In this document: one piece after another, positions 17,559 through 26,787 of the stretch
Numbering within the stretch: the first letter of the stretch is position 1
How the letters are laid out: each line of letters opens with the position of its first letter
DNA from: Sphingobacterium sp.
GTDB lineage: Bacteria; Bacteroidota; Bacteroidia; Sphingobacteriales; Sphingobacteriaceae
Direction: 5' to 3'
Assembly (NCBI GenBank): GCA_022712315.1
Contig: JALAGS010000047.1
Location: forward strand, 1-64,000
DNA length: 64,000 nt
Translations under genes and position numbers: made by a program
The notes under the pieces: generated by a model
Seen by the model: only the letters and a program-made list of their open reading frames with translations
What the model was told of the DNA's origin: nothing
The model's database searches: none

Positions 17559-20135
17559 TTATTCTAACCATATCGCTGCAATCGACAGTGCTGTGCCATC
17601 CATATTTTCCCCAGAGATAATGAGCTTTTCGATATCCATTTTGTCAAATTGAACGGGTACCGCCGGATTAAAAAAGCGTTCAAGAAAGACAGGATAAGGA
17701 GCAGGAAGCAACGCCGTTGGCACAAGCTGCAGATCTGCCAAATCAATACGGACCAATGTTTCGGCATCTGACTCGGTATTCATCTTTTTCACGTAGGTAT
17801 AGCCCTTTTTTGTCACAAACCCAGCTTCCAGCACCGGACTTCCACCCTGATGTTTTAAGAGCACGCAAAGCTTTTTAGCGGCATTCAGCCCCGCTGGCCG
17901 CTCAAGAACTGCAGTTCTGATATCCTTTAACCAAAAATACCTCGCCCCCGAATCCTTGGTGTGAAAGGTGTAGGTCCAAAAAGGGACCTTTCCCAAATCC
18001 TGTTGCTGCCGTTCTGCAGTCATATAAGCGGTTTCGGGAATTGCGAAAGTTTCCAAAGAAGCTACTTTAGACAAGGATTCGAACAAAGTAACAGGAGCAT
18101 GCGGATCACACAGTCCGACCGTCCAATAGCTATTGACCCGATAATCCCAGTCAAGCGGGGCACCGGCCCGGTTGTCAGGGTAAGTGAACTGCCTGCCGCC
18201 GACAAACACTGTCGCGGTATATTTCAGCTCACTTCCCGCTAACAGTGATGCCGGGATCTCCGCTTCATAGGTGCTGCAATCTTTGGGGATCAGCTTAATG
18301 TAGAGATTGTGATCTTTCCAAAACGACACTTGATCTGTTTGTAAAATAATCGAGTCGGGCTGCTGTTCAAAAATGTAACGGAAGTACAATTTGGCAACGC
18401 TGCCTTTTTCCATCACTTCGGGCTGTTGGTGTATCAATAAAGCTTGCTTCAGTGGCTGAACTTTTGGCGCATAATATTCACCCAAATAACCATTTTTCCA
18501 GGAGGAGGAAGCTGTCCAGCTATTTTTCAGCTGGAGATCCTTGCGTTTGAGCAGATATACGCCTGGTTCAACCCTGAAACTGGTTTTGGCGACTGAAATA
18601 TCCTTAGCGACTCCCTTTTTCCCCACAAGCGATTGAATGGTAAAGAATTCGCCTAGATCAGGTATCCGAACATCGATCGTCTGAGATCGGTACAGGATAT
18701 GTACCACCTCACGATTGAGCGATGGCTTGGCAAAAGGATCAGCGATTTTTTCCGCATCCGGCATGACTTCCAGGCGCCATAGGCCATCTTCCAGACGATC
18801 CAAAAAATAAGCACCTGATCCCCGGTAGTCTACCACCGGTGATGAACCATAACCAGCGATATGTTGCAATTTCTGTGGATTTACAGGTTTGACTGCTGTA
18901 TTATTGGTATAAAAATATTTGTCCGGCGCATTCATCAGGGAGAGATCCTGCTCATAACTGACTCTAAAATCGCCAAACAACGTATCCTGTGGATAGCGCT
19001 CAAATTTTTTATTTCTCGGTATCGCATAAGCCACCTCTGCAGCGATCATGGTACTCAGTGCTTTTGCGGGTGTATAGGCCAAATTGAGGTAATGCGTCTG
19101 ATATTCGGTATTGTAAGCTGCAATATCCATCGGATCGTAGGCAAATTGGGTGATCCACTGAAATCCCGCCGAACGGAATGTGCGACTCATGGCGGGGTGC
19201 ATGTAGCTGTAGAGATTATCTGCAGGATCATATTCATAGACCGCCTTTGCTTTATTGGCAAAACCCTTCAAGTTTGAAAAGGGAATATTGTATTGATCGA
19301 TGTAAGGCAGAAAGTTGCCTTGACGTTCACGTCCCGCAACCAGTCCTACAGGGTACCATTGATAAGTGGTCCCTTGGATATCAGCATCAAAATAAGCCCT
19401 TACATGATCCATGTTATGGCTTACATTGTAAAAAATAGGTTTTTTATTACCACTTTTCTTCATGGCCTTAACCATCCGGGCTATATAGTCCGAAGTCGTC
19501 TGAACCGTTCCGGTATGACAAGGTTCATTATTGATTTCAAATCCAATGATGTAAGGATCTTGCTGATAGGCGTAGCCCGTATAAGGGTTGACATGACGAA
19601 GCAATTGACCGATATACTTTTCCTGTGCAGCGATGGCCTGCGGATTGGCATGAACCTTACACTTATCGTAGTGGTAGGTAAATGCATCCGTATTTATATT
19701 TTTTTCGGGATAGCCATTCCCAAAGTTGGTCATTCCCGTAATCAGGATCCGGATACCTCTCTCCTGGAGTTTAAAAAAAAGATAGTCCAACAGATCCAGG
19801 TGTTCATTGCTGATCAGGTTTCCATTTTTATCGGAGATCTCCACATCCCAGATATGGATACGGTAGGCATTATATCCCAAACGGGCAAAGTGATAAACGT
19901 CGCGATCAATGGCTTGTTTGCGATCGATTCCCTTGGTCTGCAGCGCCCGAAAGGCATGGGCAAAAGGAACGGTATAGTTAACACCATAAAATGATGCCTC
20001 CGCTTTGGAGTCAGACCAGCGCATGACACCCTCACGGTCTACAAAAACTGTGGGGACATTTTTCTTGGCCTTAAATTGTGCATAAGAATTGGCATAGCTC
20101 AAAAGAGCAAAGCAGCATAAAATAATTACACGCAT
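17559..20135 (-). CDS. Exported clan GH-A-like glycoside hydrolase, possibly GH147 or GH5-like
   Basis: An 858-residue protein with a signal peptide (MRVIILCCFALLSYANSYAQ). The N-terminal half looks like a cellulase-type TIM barrel: ASFYGVNYTVPFAHAF, LGYNAYRIHIWD, RILITGMTNFG and a probable acid/base glutamate in GFEINNEPCHTG (near residue 202). The C-terminal half (about 450-858) is beta-rich with carbohydrate-binding or accessory modules. I cannot place the family firmly. GH147, which I recall from pectic-galactan loci, is a reasonable candidate, and GH5-related is the alternative. Its position between the regulator and SusC ties it to the galactan PUL, probably as a beta-galactosidase or galactanase. 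Confidence 0.75.
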   Translation of the reverse strand: MRVIILCCFALLSYANSYAQFKAKKNVPTVFVDREGVMRWSDSKAEASFYGVNYTVPFAHAFRALQTKGIDRKQAIDRDVYHFARLGYNAYRIHIWDVEISDKNGNLISNEHLDLLDYLFFKLQERGIRILITGMTNFGNGYPEKNINTDAFTYHYDKCKVHANPQAIAAQEKYIGQLLRHVNPYTGYAYQQDPYIIGFEINNEPCHTGTVQTTSDYIARMVKAMKKSGNKKPIFYNVSHNMDHVRAYFDADIQGTTYQWYPVGLVAGRERQGNFLPYIDQYNIPFSNLKGFANKAKAVYEYDPADNLYSYMHPAMSRTFRSAGFQWITQFAYDPMDIAAYNTEYQTHYLNLAYTPAKALSTMIAAEVAYAIPRNKKFERYPQDTLFGDFRVSYEQDLSLMNAPDKYFYTNNTAVKPVNPQKLQHIAGYGSSPVVDYRGSGAYFLDRLEDGLWRLEVMPDAEKIADPFAKPSLNREVVHILYRSQTIDVRIPDLGEFFTIQSLVGKKGVAKDISVAKTSFRVEPGVYLLKRKDLQLKNSWTASSSWKNGYLGEYYAPKVQPLKQALLIHQQPEVMEKGSVAKLYFRYIFEQQPDSIILQTDQVSFWKDHNLYIKLIPKDCSTYEAEIPASLLAGSELKYTATVFVGGRQFTYPDNRAGAPLDWDYRVNSYWTVGLCDPHAPVTLFESLSKVASLETFAIPETAYMTAERQQQDLGKVPFWTYTFHTKDSGARYFWLKDIRTAVLERPAGLNAAKKLCVLLKHQGGSPVLEAGFVTKKGYTYVKKMNTESDAETLVRIDLADLQLVPTALLPAPYPVFLERFFNPAVPVQFDKMDIEKLIISGENMDGTALSIAAIWLE

Positions 20136-20173
20136 GGATTGTATCGATTTATAATTTTTGGTTATTACTCTTA

Positions 20174-20181
20174 CAAACCTA
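20174..20181 (-). promoter_or_regulatory. Possible -7 element (TAGGTTTG) upstream of the GH-A-like gene
   Basis: Read on the minus strand the bases are TAGGTTTG, matching the Bacteroidota -7 consensus TAnnTTTG, about 40 bp ahead of the start codon at 20135. No convincing TTG element lies at the expected distance, so activation by the adjacent hybrid regulator is plausible. Confidence 0.35.
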
Positions 20182-20282
20182 TCAAACGGTATTATTTTTT
20201 AAGGCCACATATCGGACAAAGAACAACACAAATTGGACATCCTCAGTTCTCTAATATCACAACAACACTAAAAACCAAGCAC

Positions 20283-23200
20283 TTAAACAAAAGACTCCAT
20301 ATATACTTTTGGTGACATCCCAAATTCTGACTGAAAGCATTTCGAGAAATAAGAGGCATTGGAGAATCCGACCATGTACATGACTTCGGCCACGGTAAAT
20401 TTCTGCTGCTGCAACAAGAGCGCAGCTTTTTTGATGCGAATGCTGCGTATATACTCTACCGGTGTATATCCCGTTAGCTGTTTAATTTTACGATGGAGCT
20501 GTCGGGCGGCAACATCCGTGAGCTCACTAAGCCGCTGTACGGAGAACTCTGAATCGTCCATATTTTCTTCGATCAACTGCGTCACGTTAGCCAGGAGTTT
20601 TTCATCCGGCGAATGTACAACGGCTGGTTCGGCCGGTTTACTGATTTCGTCGATGCGCAATTGAGCGACAAGCTTATCTTTCCTATCCAAGAGTTGCAAT
20701 AGCTGTATCTGCAGCAGGTCCAGATCGAAAGGTTTGGCCATGTAGGCATCTATTCCGGCAGCAACCCACTCGCGTCTGATGAGCTCATCATCCTGTGCTG
20801 TCAACAGCATAATCGGTATTGTTGCTGTCACGATATTTTGTCGCAGTCTTTTAACCATTTCAATTCCTCCCATATTGGGCATCATGGCATCTGTCAGGAT
20901 AATGTCTGGCATAAAGATATGCCCGTCGATCAAACGAAAGCCCTCGCTGCCGTCGCCAGCAATGCGGCAATCATAATGTACCCGCATCGCATTTTGTAAA
21001 AAATCAGCAAGCTCGGCATTATCTTCAACAATCAGCAGTTTTCTTTTGCCGGATGCCGAGATACTACCGGCAGGGTCCTTATCGCTTATATTATCCTGCC
21101 TCCAGCTGAGCGTCACGCTTGTACCCTTTTGGCTGCTCGCGATGTCAACGCTCCAGCCCAGCTGCTCACAATAACTTTTGACCAGATAAAGACCAACGCC
21201 GGTCCCCTGTACTGCACCCACTTCTTTCAGTGAAGAGCGATAGAATTTGCTAAATACATAAGGCAGGTCTTCGGGAGCGATACCGATTCCAGTATCCTGA
21301 ACGGTAAGCTTTATAGCCTCTCCAATTACTTCCAGCCGCAGTTCCACTTGTCCGTCAGGACGATTATACTTACAGGCATTGGCAATCAAGTTGTTGACAA
21401 TCGAGCCCAACTTGGCGACATCCGTCTGTATAAAAAAGCTTTCCATATTACTCACAAAGCCAAAATGGATGGTACTATACTCGGGTACCTGCTGCCAGTC
21501 GGCTATCATCTGTCTGTTATAGTCAACCAGGTCAATCTGGGAGGTCAGCAATCCCTGCAGCGGCATCTGTTGCTGTTCGACCTGATCAAAAGTCATCAAT
21601 TCCTGAATAAGCTGACTGATTTTTAAGGCATTTCGATGCACGCCATCCAGCTGTTTCTTTTTGTCACTGTTCTTTGTCTGCCGCATCATATGGCTTACGG
21701 GAGCCAAAATTAGACTTAGCGGCGTTTTCAGCTCATGCGATACAGCGGTCAGGAAGTCCATTTTCATCTTTGTGAGCTCCAGGACCTTCCGCCGCTCACG
21801 TCTTTCCCATTTTAAGGTACTGCGTACCCTGAAAAAATTGACAATCCAAAACAGCAGGAAACCAGCAATGAGCACATAGAGACTTTTGGCCCAATAGGTC
21901 GCATACCAGGGATAACGGATCTGAATAGCGTAGGTATAAATTTCTGAGACAACGTGGCCGGCAAGATCCACCTTCGCAAGCTGAAGATCGTAGCTGCCCG
22001 AATTTAAGTTGGAGAGGAGCACCTTATTATCGCCACGTTCCATTGGGATCCAGGTTTCATTTTTACCTTTAAAAGCATAGGCCAAGCGATAGCCTAAATG
22101 ATTCCCATAGTCCAAATCGGAAAATTCAAGCCGAAGGTTATTCTGATCATGCGCCAAAGCAATCTCGTTTTTATACCGTAAGCCATAGTCGTAATTACCG
22201 AAACGTTCATTATTGACATACATTGCGGTGAGCACAATCTTTTTGGAACCATCCAGATCCGATAGCTCATTTTGCGCGGGCAACAGGACCAGCTCATCAA
22301 TTCCGCCCAGCACCACTTCCTCCCGATCTGCATCGTAATACATCGAGGATATCCTTTGCCCGTATCTTAATAATTCAGTTTTTAAACTCTGCTTATTAAC
22401 CTGCCACACGCCAGTACTCGTTGCTAACCAGATGCTTTCTTTGACCTCGGTCATGGCAGTTACTTCTCCTTTACCAACAGGATCAAAACGAACCAATGTA
22501 TTTTTCCCGTCCGGAGCAATACGCCTCAATTCGCCATGTTCCCCTACCCACACCGTATGCTGCCTATCCTTCAGCATAAAGGTCGCCTGATCCAATGCAT
22601 GCCCAGCGCTGTCTTTAAGCTCCGTTATTTTCCCTGTGGCCACATCAATGCTACTGATCCCCTTATTATAGAACAGCGCTAAGATCTTCCCCCTTCCATT
22701 GTCAACGATCTGATTGGCAAAATCTTCCAGAAGACCGTCGGCTTTACTGAAATTACGGCTTGCTATGACCGGGCCCGTCGCCTCCAATAAACGGCTTCGG
22801 TTGACGACAAATATTCCCCCCATATAGGAGGCCACCCAGAGATTATCCTGTCCATCTTGCAAGATGTCGTACGACCATTTCGCATTTCGTCTTCCACTGG
22901 CATCGACAATTGTAAAGGTTTTAAACTGTTTCGTATGTGCATCAAACACATTGACGCCACCGTCGGAGGCTATCCACACCAATCCCGTATGATCCTCAAA
23001 TATATCCCGGATACGGTTGTGTGCCAGACGATAGGTCTTGGCATCCATACGGTACCAGCTGCTTTCCGTATTCTTGTCGTCCAGCCCACGTACACGGATC
23101 AAACCATTATCGCCTCCCAACCAATACCAGCCATTGCGGTCCTTGGTAATTTTATAAAAACGGTTGCCATCGCTGCTCGCTGTCAATTGATAGATCGGCA

Positions 23201-24185
23201 GTATTTTTTCCACCTTGCGGTTGGACCATAAGGAAAATCCCAGATCGGTACCCAGCCAGATATTTTCCGACCGATCCTTAAAGATACTCCACACGATGTT
23301 ATTGGCCAGCGAGTTTCTATTCCGGGAATCATGTTTGATCCGTTTAACCAACTGCTGATCCAGCTGATACGTAAAAAGACCATCATCCGTACCGACAAGC
23401 AAGGTGTTGGAATCTTTGGAAGCCATTGCTTTGATGGGATGATTTTGTAGTACCGAAGTCTTCTGAAGGTTATGGTTCTTCGTATTATAGCGATACAGGC
23501 CGTATTCTGTCCCCACATAGGTACTTGCCGATTCCGGAATAGAGAATATAGAATTCACAAATTGATTACTCCCCGGCCTATAATCTGGGAGCGGTAGAGG
23601 CACAATATTTTTTTTTGATGGATTTAATTCAAAAAGTCCATTATACGTACCGATTAAGATTCTATCGTCCACCTTTTCCAGTGCATACACGGCGGTTTTT
23701 GATTTATTCTTTGGAAATGAATTATGATAATCAATAAGTTTACGTGTCTTGGTATTATAGCAATACAAACCACTTATTGAACCTATCCACAAGGTATCGC
23801 CAACAAGCAGCAAAGACCTGACATCTCCAGGTCCTCCTGCCGGAAAAGATTCGAATCGGTCGAACTGATAGTTATAGAGCAGCACTCCCTGCCCTGTCCC
23901 CAATGCGAAATGTTTATTATCGATCAGTGCAATGCAGTAAACGAAAGTCTGAAAAGAAGATTTGGTCCCCGTGAGCGGCTGCAGCGCATAGCCATCATAA
24001 TTAAATAACCCATTGTTACTCCCCAGCCAAAGCATCCCCAAGCTATCCTGTGCAAAAGAGTGGACTGTATTTGCATTCGTTCCCAAGGAAATATTGCGAA
24101 AAGAGGGATAATCCAGCGATTGCCCGAAAACAGCCGTACCCACGAAGGAACAGACAAGTAACCAATAGAAATAAAGAGATTGCAT
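20283..24185 (-). CDS. Hybrid two-component system regulator (HTCS) of the galactan PUL
   Basis: A 1300-residue one-protein two-component system. In order: signal peptide (about 1-21), two seven-bladed periplasmic propellers built of repeats such as DSLGMLWLGSNNGL and DRSENIWLGTDLGF, a Y_Y_Y immunoglobulin-like domain (about 680-755), one TM segment (about 765-790), HisKA with SHELKTPLSL (near 817), HATPase with DTGIGI and GTGVGLYL, a receiver starting near 1048 (LIVEDN; LTDAMMP), and an AraC-type HTH at the C-terminus (about 1205-1300). HTCS proteins bind a PUL-derived oligosaccharide in the periplasm and switch on the linked PUL. Adjacent galactan genes on the same strand make them the likely target. 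Confidence 0.95.
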   Translation of the reverse strand: MQSLYFYWLLVCSFVGTAVFGQSLDYPSFRNISLGTNANTVHSFAQDSLGMLWLGSNNGLFNYDGYALQPLTGTKSSFQTFVYCIALIDNKHFALGTGQGVLLYNYQFDRFESFPAGGPGDVRSLLLVGDTLWIGSISGLYCYNTKTRKLIDYHNSFPKNKSKTAVYALEKVDDRILIGTYNGLFELNPSKKNIVPLPLPDYRPGSNQFVNSIFSIPESASTYVGTEYGLYRYNTKNHNLQKTSVLQNHPIKAMASKDSNTLLVGTDDGLFTYQLDQQLVKRIKHDSRNRNSLANNIVWSIFKDRSENIWLGTDLGFSLWSNRKVEKILPIYQLTASSDGNRFYKITKDRNGWYWLGGDNGLIRVRGLDDKNTESSWYRMDAKTYRLAHNRIRDIFEDHTGLVWIASDGGVNVFDAHTKQFKTFTIVDASGRRNAKWSYDILQDGQDNLWVASYMGGIFVVNRSRLLEATGPVIASRNFSKADGLLEDFANQIVDNGRGKILALFYNKGISSIDVATGKITELKDSAGHALDQATFMLKDRQHTVWVGEHGELRRIAPDGKNTLVRFDPVGKGEVTAMTEVKESIWLATSTGVWQVNKQSLKTELLRYGQRISSMYYDADREEVVLGGIDELVLLPAQNELSDLDGSKKIVLTAMYVNNERFGNYDYGLRYKNEIALAHDQNNLRLEFSDLDYGNHLGYRLAYAFKGKNETWIPMERGDNKVLLSNLNSGSYDLQLAKVDLAGHVVSEIYTYAIQIRYPWYATYWAKSLYVLIAGFLLFWIVNFFRVRSTLKWERRERRKVLELTKMKMDFLTAVSHELKTPLSLILAPVSHMMRQTKNSDKKKQLDGVHRNALKISQLIQELMTFDQVEQQQMPLQGLLTSQIDLVDYNRQMIADWQQVPEYSTIHFGFVSNMESFFIQTDVAKLGSIVNNLIANACKYNRPDGQVELRLEVIGEAIKLTVQDTGIGIAPEDLPYVFSKFYRSSLKEVGAVQGTGVGLYLVKSYCEQLGWSVDIASSQKGTSVTLSWRQDNISDKDPAGSISASGKRKLLIVEDNAELADFLQNAMRVHYDCRIAGDGSEGFRLIDGHIFMPDIILTDAMMPNMGGIEMVKRLRQNIVTATIPIMLLTAQDDELIRREWVAAGIDAYMAKPFDLDLLQIQLLQLLDRKDKLVAQLRIDEISKPAEPAVVHSPDEKLLANVTQLIEENMDDSEFSVQRLSELTDVAARQLHRKIKQLTGYTPVEYIRSIRIKKAALLLQQQKFTVAEVMYMVGFSNASYFSKCFQSEFGMSPKVYMESFV

Positions 24186-24205
24186 TTTTTATAAGCGCTA
24201 TACCA

Positions 24206-24213
24206 CAAACTTA
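24206..24213 (-). promoter_or_regulatory. -7 element (TAAGTTTG) for the HTCS gene
   Basis: The minus strand reads TAAGTTTG, an exact TAnnTTTG match, ending about 20 bp before the ATG at 24185. This implies a very short leader. I see no clear -33 TTG at 19-20 bp. Confidence 0.4.
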
Positions 24214-24292
24214 ATTATTTCAAATGGAATACTGCTTATCCAATCAATCGTCCGAAGCGGAAATAGCATCCTGTATGCCGATGTGCAATTCT

Positions 24293-24300
24293 TACTTTTG
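24293..24300 (+). promoter_or_regulatory. Possible -7 element (TACTTTTG) for the stress-gene group
   Basis: TACTTTTG matches TAnnTTTG on the plus strand about 100 bp upstream of the small membrane protein gene, with only a weak CTG at the -33 position. Confidence 0.3.
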
Positions 24301-24400
24301 TACCGTTTTCCAGCTTGTACCTTTACCCGGCAATCTTGCTTAAACGAAATTTTTTCAAACGAAGCCCCATAGCGGTTGTTCTTTTTTAAAAAAAGTATAT

Positions 24401-24583
24401 ATGGCACATTTAGAAGTAAAACCGAGAAACGGAGCGCCCTGGTGGCTATGGCTGCTGCTTTCACTTATCGCGCTGGGATTGGTCCTGTATTTTATAAACC
24501 GTTACAACAGTGACGCCAGGTTAAATAACCCCACTCCAGATACAAGCATTAACGAAACAGCGTCGCAAACAGATACGCTTTAG
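24401..24583 (+). CDS. Small single-TM membrane protein
   Basis: A 60-residue protein: short basic N-terminus, one strong TM segment (about 13-32, PWWLWLLLSLIALGLVLYFI), and a polar, Asp/Thr/Asn-rich tail of about 28 residues. I do not recognise a family. It lies 45 bp ahead of the PRC-barrel gene on the same strand, so the two probably share a transcript and a role at the inner membrane. The longer minus-strand reading frame across this start (24198-24464) lacks protein-like features. Confidence 0.65.
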   Translation: MAHLEVKPRNGAPWWLWLLLSLIALGLVLYFINRYNSDARLNNPTPDTSINETASQTDTL

Positions 24584-24628
24584 ACTCCGTTGCATATAAA
24601 AAATTGATCACCCAATAAAATTGAAGAC

Positions 24629-25360
24629 ATGGCATTAGAAGAAAAAAAATATAATCATCTGATTGAACTCGGTGGAAGCGATTACGAAATTGTCGATGGC
24701 GAACCTGATATCCGGAGCTGGAAAGTAAAGAATGAGGCCGGCCAACTGCTCGGCAAGGTAGATGATCTGCTCTTTGACCCTGAAAGCCAACAGGTCCGTT
24801 ACATCATTATCGATCTCCATGACGCCGAATTTGTTATTGACGAAGATAAGAAAGTATTGGTCCCCATTGGACTGGCGTCGCTTTACGATGGCACACAGAT
24901 TCAGGCCAGCAATGAGGAAGCTTACCCGACTCCAGCTGTCGAACCGATCGACCATAGCGTGATCCTAACAGTAGACGAAATCCCAACGGAAGAACCCGCA
25001 ACCGATTATCTGTACAATCCTGCCGATGATGGCGAAGTTGTGGTGATATCCGTCAACGAAGATCAGTTAATCCGCTTACCTGCTTATCAACAAGATCAGC
25101 TCGATCCCGAAACAGAACTTAGTATCCGTCATGTATTTGAAGGCACCGGCGATGTGGGTTTTATCGTGAGCGAAAGCAGCTATCACCCGACGGAATTCTA
25201 TGATCATTATCACTTTAGTGAAGACACGTTCTATAGCGGCGGGAAAAAGACCGAAGGTCTTCCGCCGGATCAGACCCAACGGACCCGAAGGGTGACTGAC
25301 AGACATGAGCAAACCACAGGACATGAGCCAGGTACGCTCGACAATAACAGTGAATTATAG
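24629..25360 (+). CDS. PRC-barrel domain protein
   Basis: A 243-residue soluble acidic protein with an N-terminal PRC-barrel domain (about 18-85): the pattern DIRSWKVKNEAGQLLGKVDDLLFDPE, then QQVRYIIIDL and KKVLVPIGLA. A proline- and acid-rich middle follows, then a C-terminal part with HHY-type aromatic residues (FYDHYHFSEDTFYSGGKK) and a polar tail. PRC barrels are small adaptor domains seen in photosynthetic reaction-centre H subunits and RimM, and in many stress proteins of Bacteroidota. No catalytic motif is seen. The neighbours (CsbD remnant, DUF892, catalase) suggest a general-stress role. Confidence 0.82.
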   Translation: MALEEKKYNHLIELGGSDYEIVDGEPDIRSWKVKNEAGQLLGKVDDLLFDPESQQVRYIIIDLHDAEFVIDEDKKVLVPIGLASLYDGTQIQASNEEAYPTPAVEPIDHSVILTVDEIPTEEPATDYLYNPADDGEVVVISVNEDQLIRLPAYQQDQLDPETELSIRHVFEGTGDVGFIVSESSYHPTEFYDHYHFSEDTFYSGGKKTEGLPPDQTQRTRRVTDRHEQTTGHEPGTLDNNSEL

Positions 25361-25397
25361 GATAATCAGATATAACTATTATATCAGGAACTATTGC

Positions 25398-25433
25398 ATC
25401 AGGCTTAAATTACAGCATTTGTTTAAGCCTGAT
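25398..25433 (+). terminator. Hairpin terminator after the PRC-barrel gene
   Basis: A perfect 12-bp inverted repeat, ATCAGGCTTAAA / TTTAAGCCTGAT, lies about 40 bp after the stop codon. The T-tract is imperfect, so termination strength is uncertain. Confidence 0.65.
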
Positions 25434-25603
25434 ATCTATTTATAGCTATTTTATCGGGCCGTATTTACCGAATTGACTTGTTAAAATACCCAAACCGCCA
25501 GTATTTTATAACCTATAGCGATAAAAAACTACCCAAATCCTTTTAACGTCCTATAAACTGCATTAAAATTGCAGGATTTGTAGCAAATCAATACAAATCG
25601 GTT

Positions 25604-25762
25604 ATGAAAACAACATATAAAAACATCCACGCAAAGAATAGACAAACCATCAGGAGGTATTATGAAAAATATAGCTGGTATAAACTTGACCGGGAGGAGC
25701 TGGCACAGGAATTACTTATCCGCGGAGGCTTTCTGACTATTTTGACCTGGCTGCTTTGGTAA
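25604..25762 (+). CDS. Possible small protein, 52 residues
   Basis: An open frame from ATG 25604 to TAA 25762 gives a 52-residue, strongly basic and aromatic protein: Lys/Arg/Tyr-rich first half (RRYYEKYSWYKLDREE), then a hydrophobic C-terminus ending in FLTILTWLLW. The composition is not random-looking, and a hydrophobic tail after a charged amphipathic stretch fits a small membrane-associated protein. The ribosome-binding site is weak, and I do not recognise a family. It lies alone in the gap between the PRC-barrel and DUF892 genes. It could be chance. Confidence 0.4.
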   Translation: MKTTYKNIHAKNRQTIRRYYEKYSWYKLDREELAQELLIRGGFLTILTWLLW

Positions 25763-25789
25763 GGCGCTGTTCAATTGAATTTACGCGTA

Positions 25790-25885
25790 TTGGTCTTTCT
25801 TAAGTGATGACCTATTCATCTACCTTGCCTTTTGCATATAGTAAATCATCACCGGTAAGCATGGTTTTGCATATTGGATAGATGA
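25790..25885 (-). pseudogene. Decayed csbD-like gene remnant
   Basis: On the minus strand this stretch reads LTGDDLLYAKGKVDE followed by a stop, matching LTDDDLLYAEGKEDE of the intact CsbD protein at 37725-37910. At the DNA level the two share runs such as ATATAGTAAATCATC and GCATATTG, with a few inserted bases that shift frame just upstream. Both ends are missing: no CsbD-like start and no C-terminal half. It is therefore a relic, not a gene. It shows that a second csbD copy once stood in this stress-gene group. Confidence 0.7.
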
Positions 25886-26222
25886 CGGTATCAGCCCATA
25901 GCGGATTGCTGTTTAAATCAGTGGACCGATCAAATTTGCAGTTTGACATATATCATTTGGATTTAAGAAAGAATAATTTAAACAAACTAAAGAATCTCCT
26001 ACATTGTCCTTATACGAAAGACTGCTTGTCCCAGTCATGAAGAATGTTTTTTTAAAGCTAGGCACCTTTCCACCTATCTTTTTTTCATTGTATCCAGTTT
26101 TGTTTCAATAGCTTGAACGCTTCCGCATATTGGTTGCTTTTTTGTAAAAAAGCAAACGATTTATTTCGGGCATCCGTTCATGAAGTAAACATCAGTTTAT
26201 TTACTTTTCTAAACATTGGATT
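25886..26222. other. Non-coding gap upstream of the DUF892 gene
   Basis: Apart from the csbD relic and the small frame before it, the stretch between 25763 and 26222 holds no supported gene. A run of short palindromic A/T-rich pieces is present, but I see no clear promoter match to TTG-N19-TAnnTTTG. Confidence 0.5.
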
Positions 26223-26771
26223 ATGAAACAAGAAACTGGAACTACGCCAAAATTTAAAGCTAAGGCTACTGTTAAAGCTGATCCAGCGTTGCAGGAGCTC
26301 TTTTTGGATGAAATAATGGACCTCTACTGGGCCGAAAACCATCTTGTCAAATCGTTGCCAAAAATGATAAAAGCGGCATCATCACCGGCATTGGCCACTG
26401 CTATCGAAAATCATCTCAAGGAAACAGAAGAGCACGTTTCGCGGCTGGAACAGATATTCAAGCTATTGGGCAAAGAAGCACTGGCTAAAAAATGTGATGC
26501 AATGGAAGGGCTTACCAAAGAAGCGGAGGGCGTCATCGAAAGTACTCCAGTGGGGACCGCAACCCGGGACGTGGGTATTATTTTGGCTTCTCAAAAAGTA
26601 GAGCATTATGAAATCGCCAGCTATGGTGGTCTGCTCCAGCTTGCTGCCACATTGGGACTCCAAGAAGTGGCCGAATTGCTTGAGCTGACACTCGGAGAGG
26701 AACAAACGGCTGACGCAATGCTCACTGAGGTGGCAGAAAATAAAATTAACTATACGGCGGCAAAAGAATAA
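26223..26771 (+). CDS. DUF892/YciE-type ferritin-like protein
   Basis: A 182-residue helical protein of the DUF892 (YciE/YciF) group. After a short basic N-terminus the family pattern runs LQELFLDEIMDLYWAENHLVKSLPKMIKAASSP, then HLKETEEHVSRLEQIF and SQKVEHYEIASYGGL. Glu and His residues at these positions form the ferritin-like di-metal site in known members. E. coli YciE and YciF are stress-induced. The gene lies 16 bp upstream of the catalase gene, so both are probably co-transcribed as an oxidative or osmotic stress pair. Confidence 0.9.
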   Translation: MKQETGTTPKFKAKATVKADPALQELFLDEIMDLYWAENHLVKSLPKMIKAASSPALATAIENHLKETEEHVSRLEQIFKLLGKEALAKKCDAMEGLTKEAEGVIESTPVGTATRDVGIILASQKVEHYEIASYGGLLQLAATLGLQEVAELLELTLGEEQTADAMLTEVAENKINYTAAKE

Positions 26772-26787
26772 TAACACATCAAGTAAC

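Noticed and set aside
19293..19994. 233-codon plus-strand frame inside the GH-A-like gene
   Set aside because: Antisense to the catalytic domain of the glycosidase, no recognisable domain, no promoter.
24198..24464. 88-codon minus-strand frame over the divergent promoter region
   Set aside because: It covers the promoters of both divergent genes and the start of the small membrane protein; no domain.
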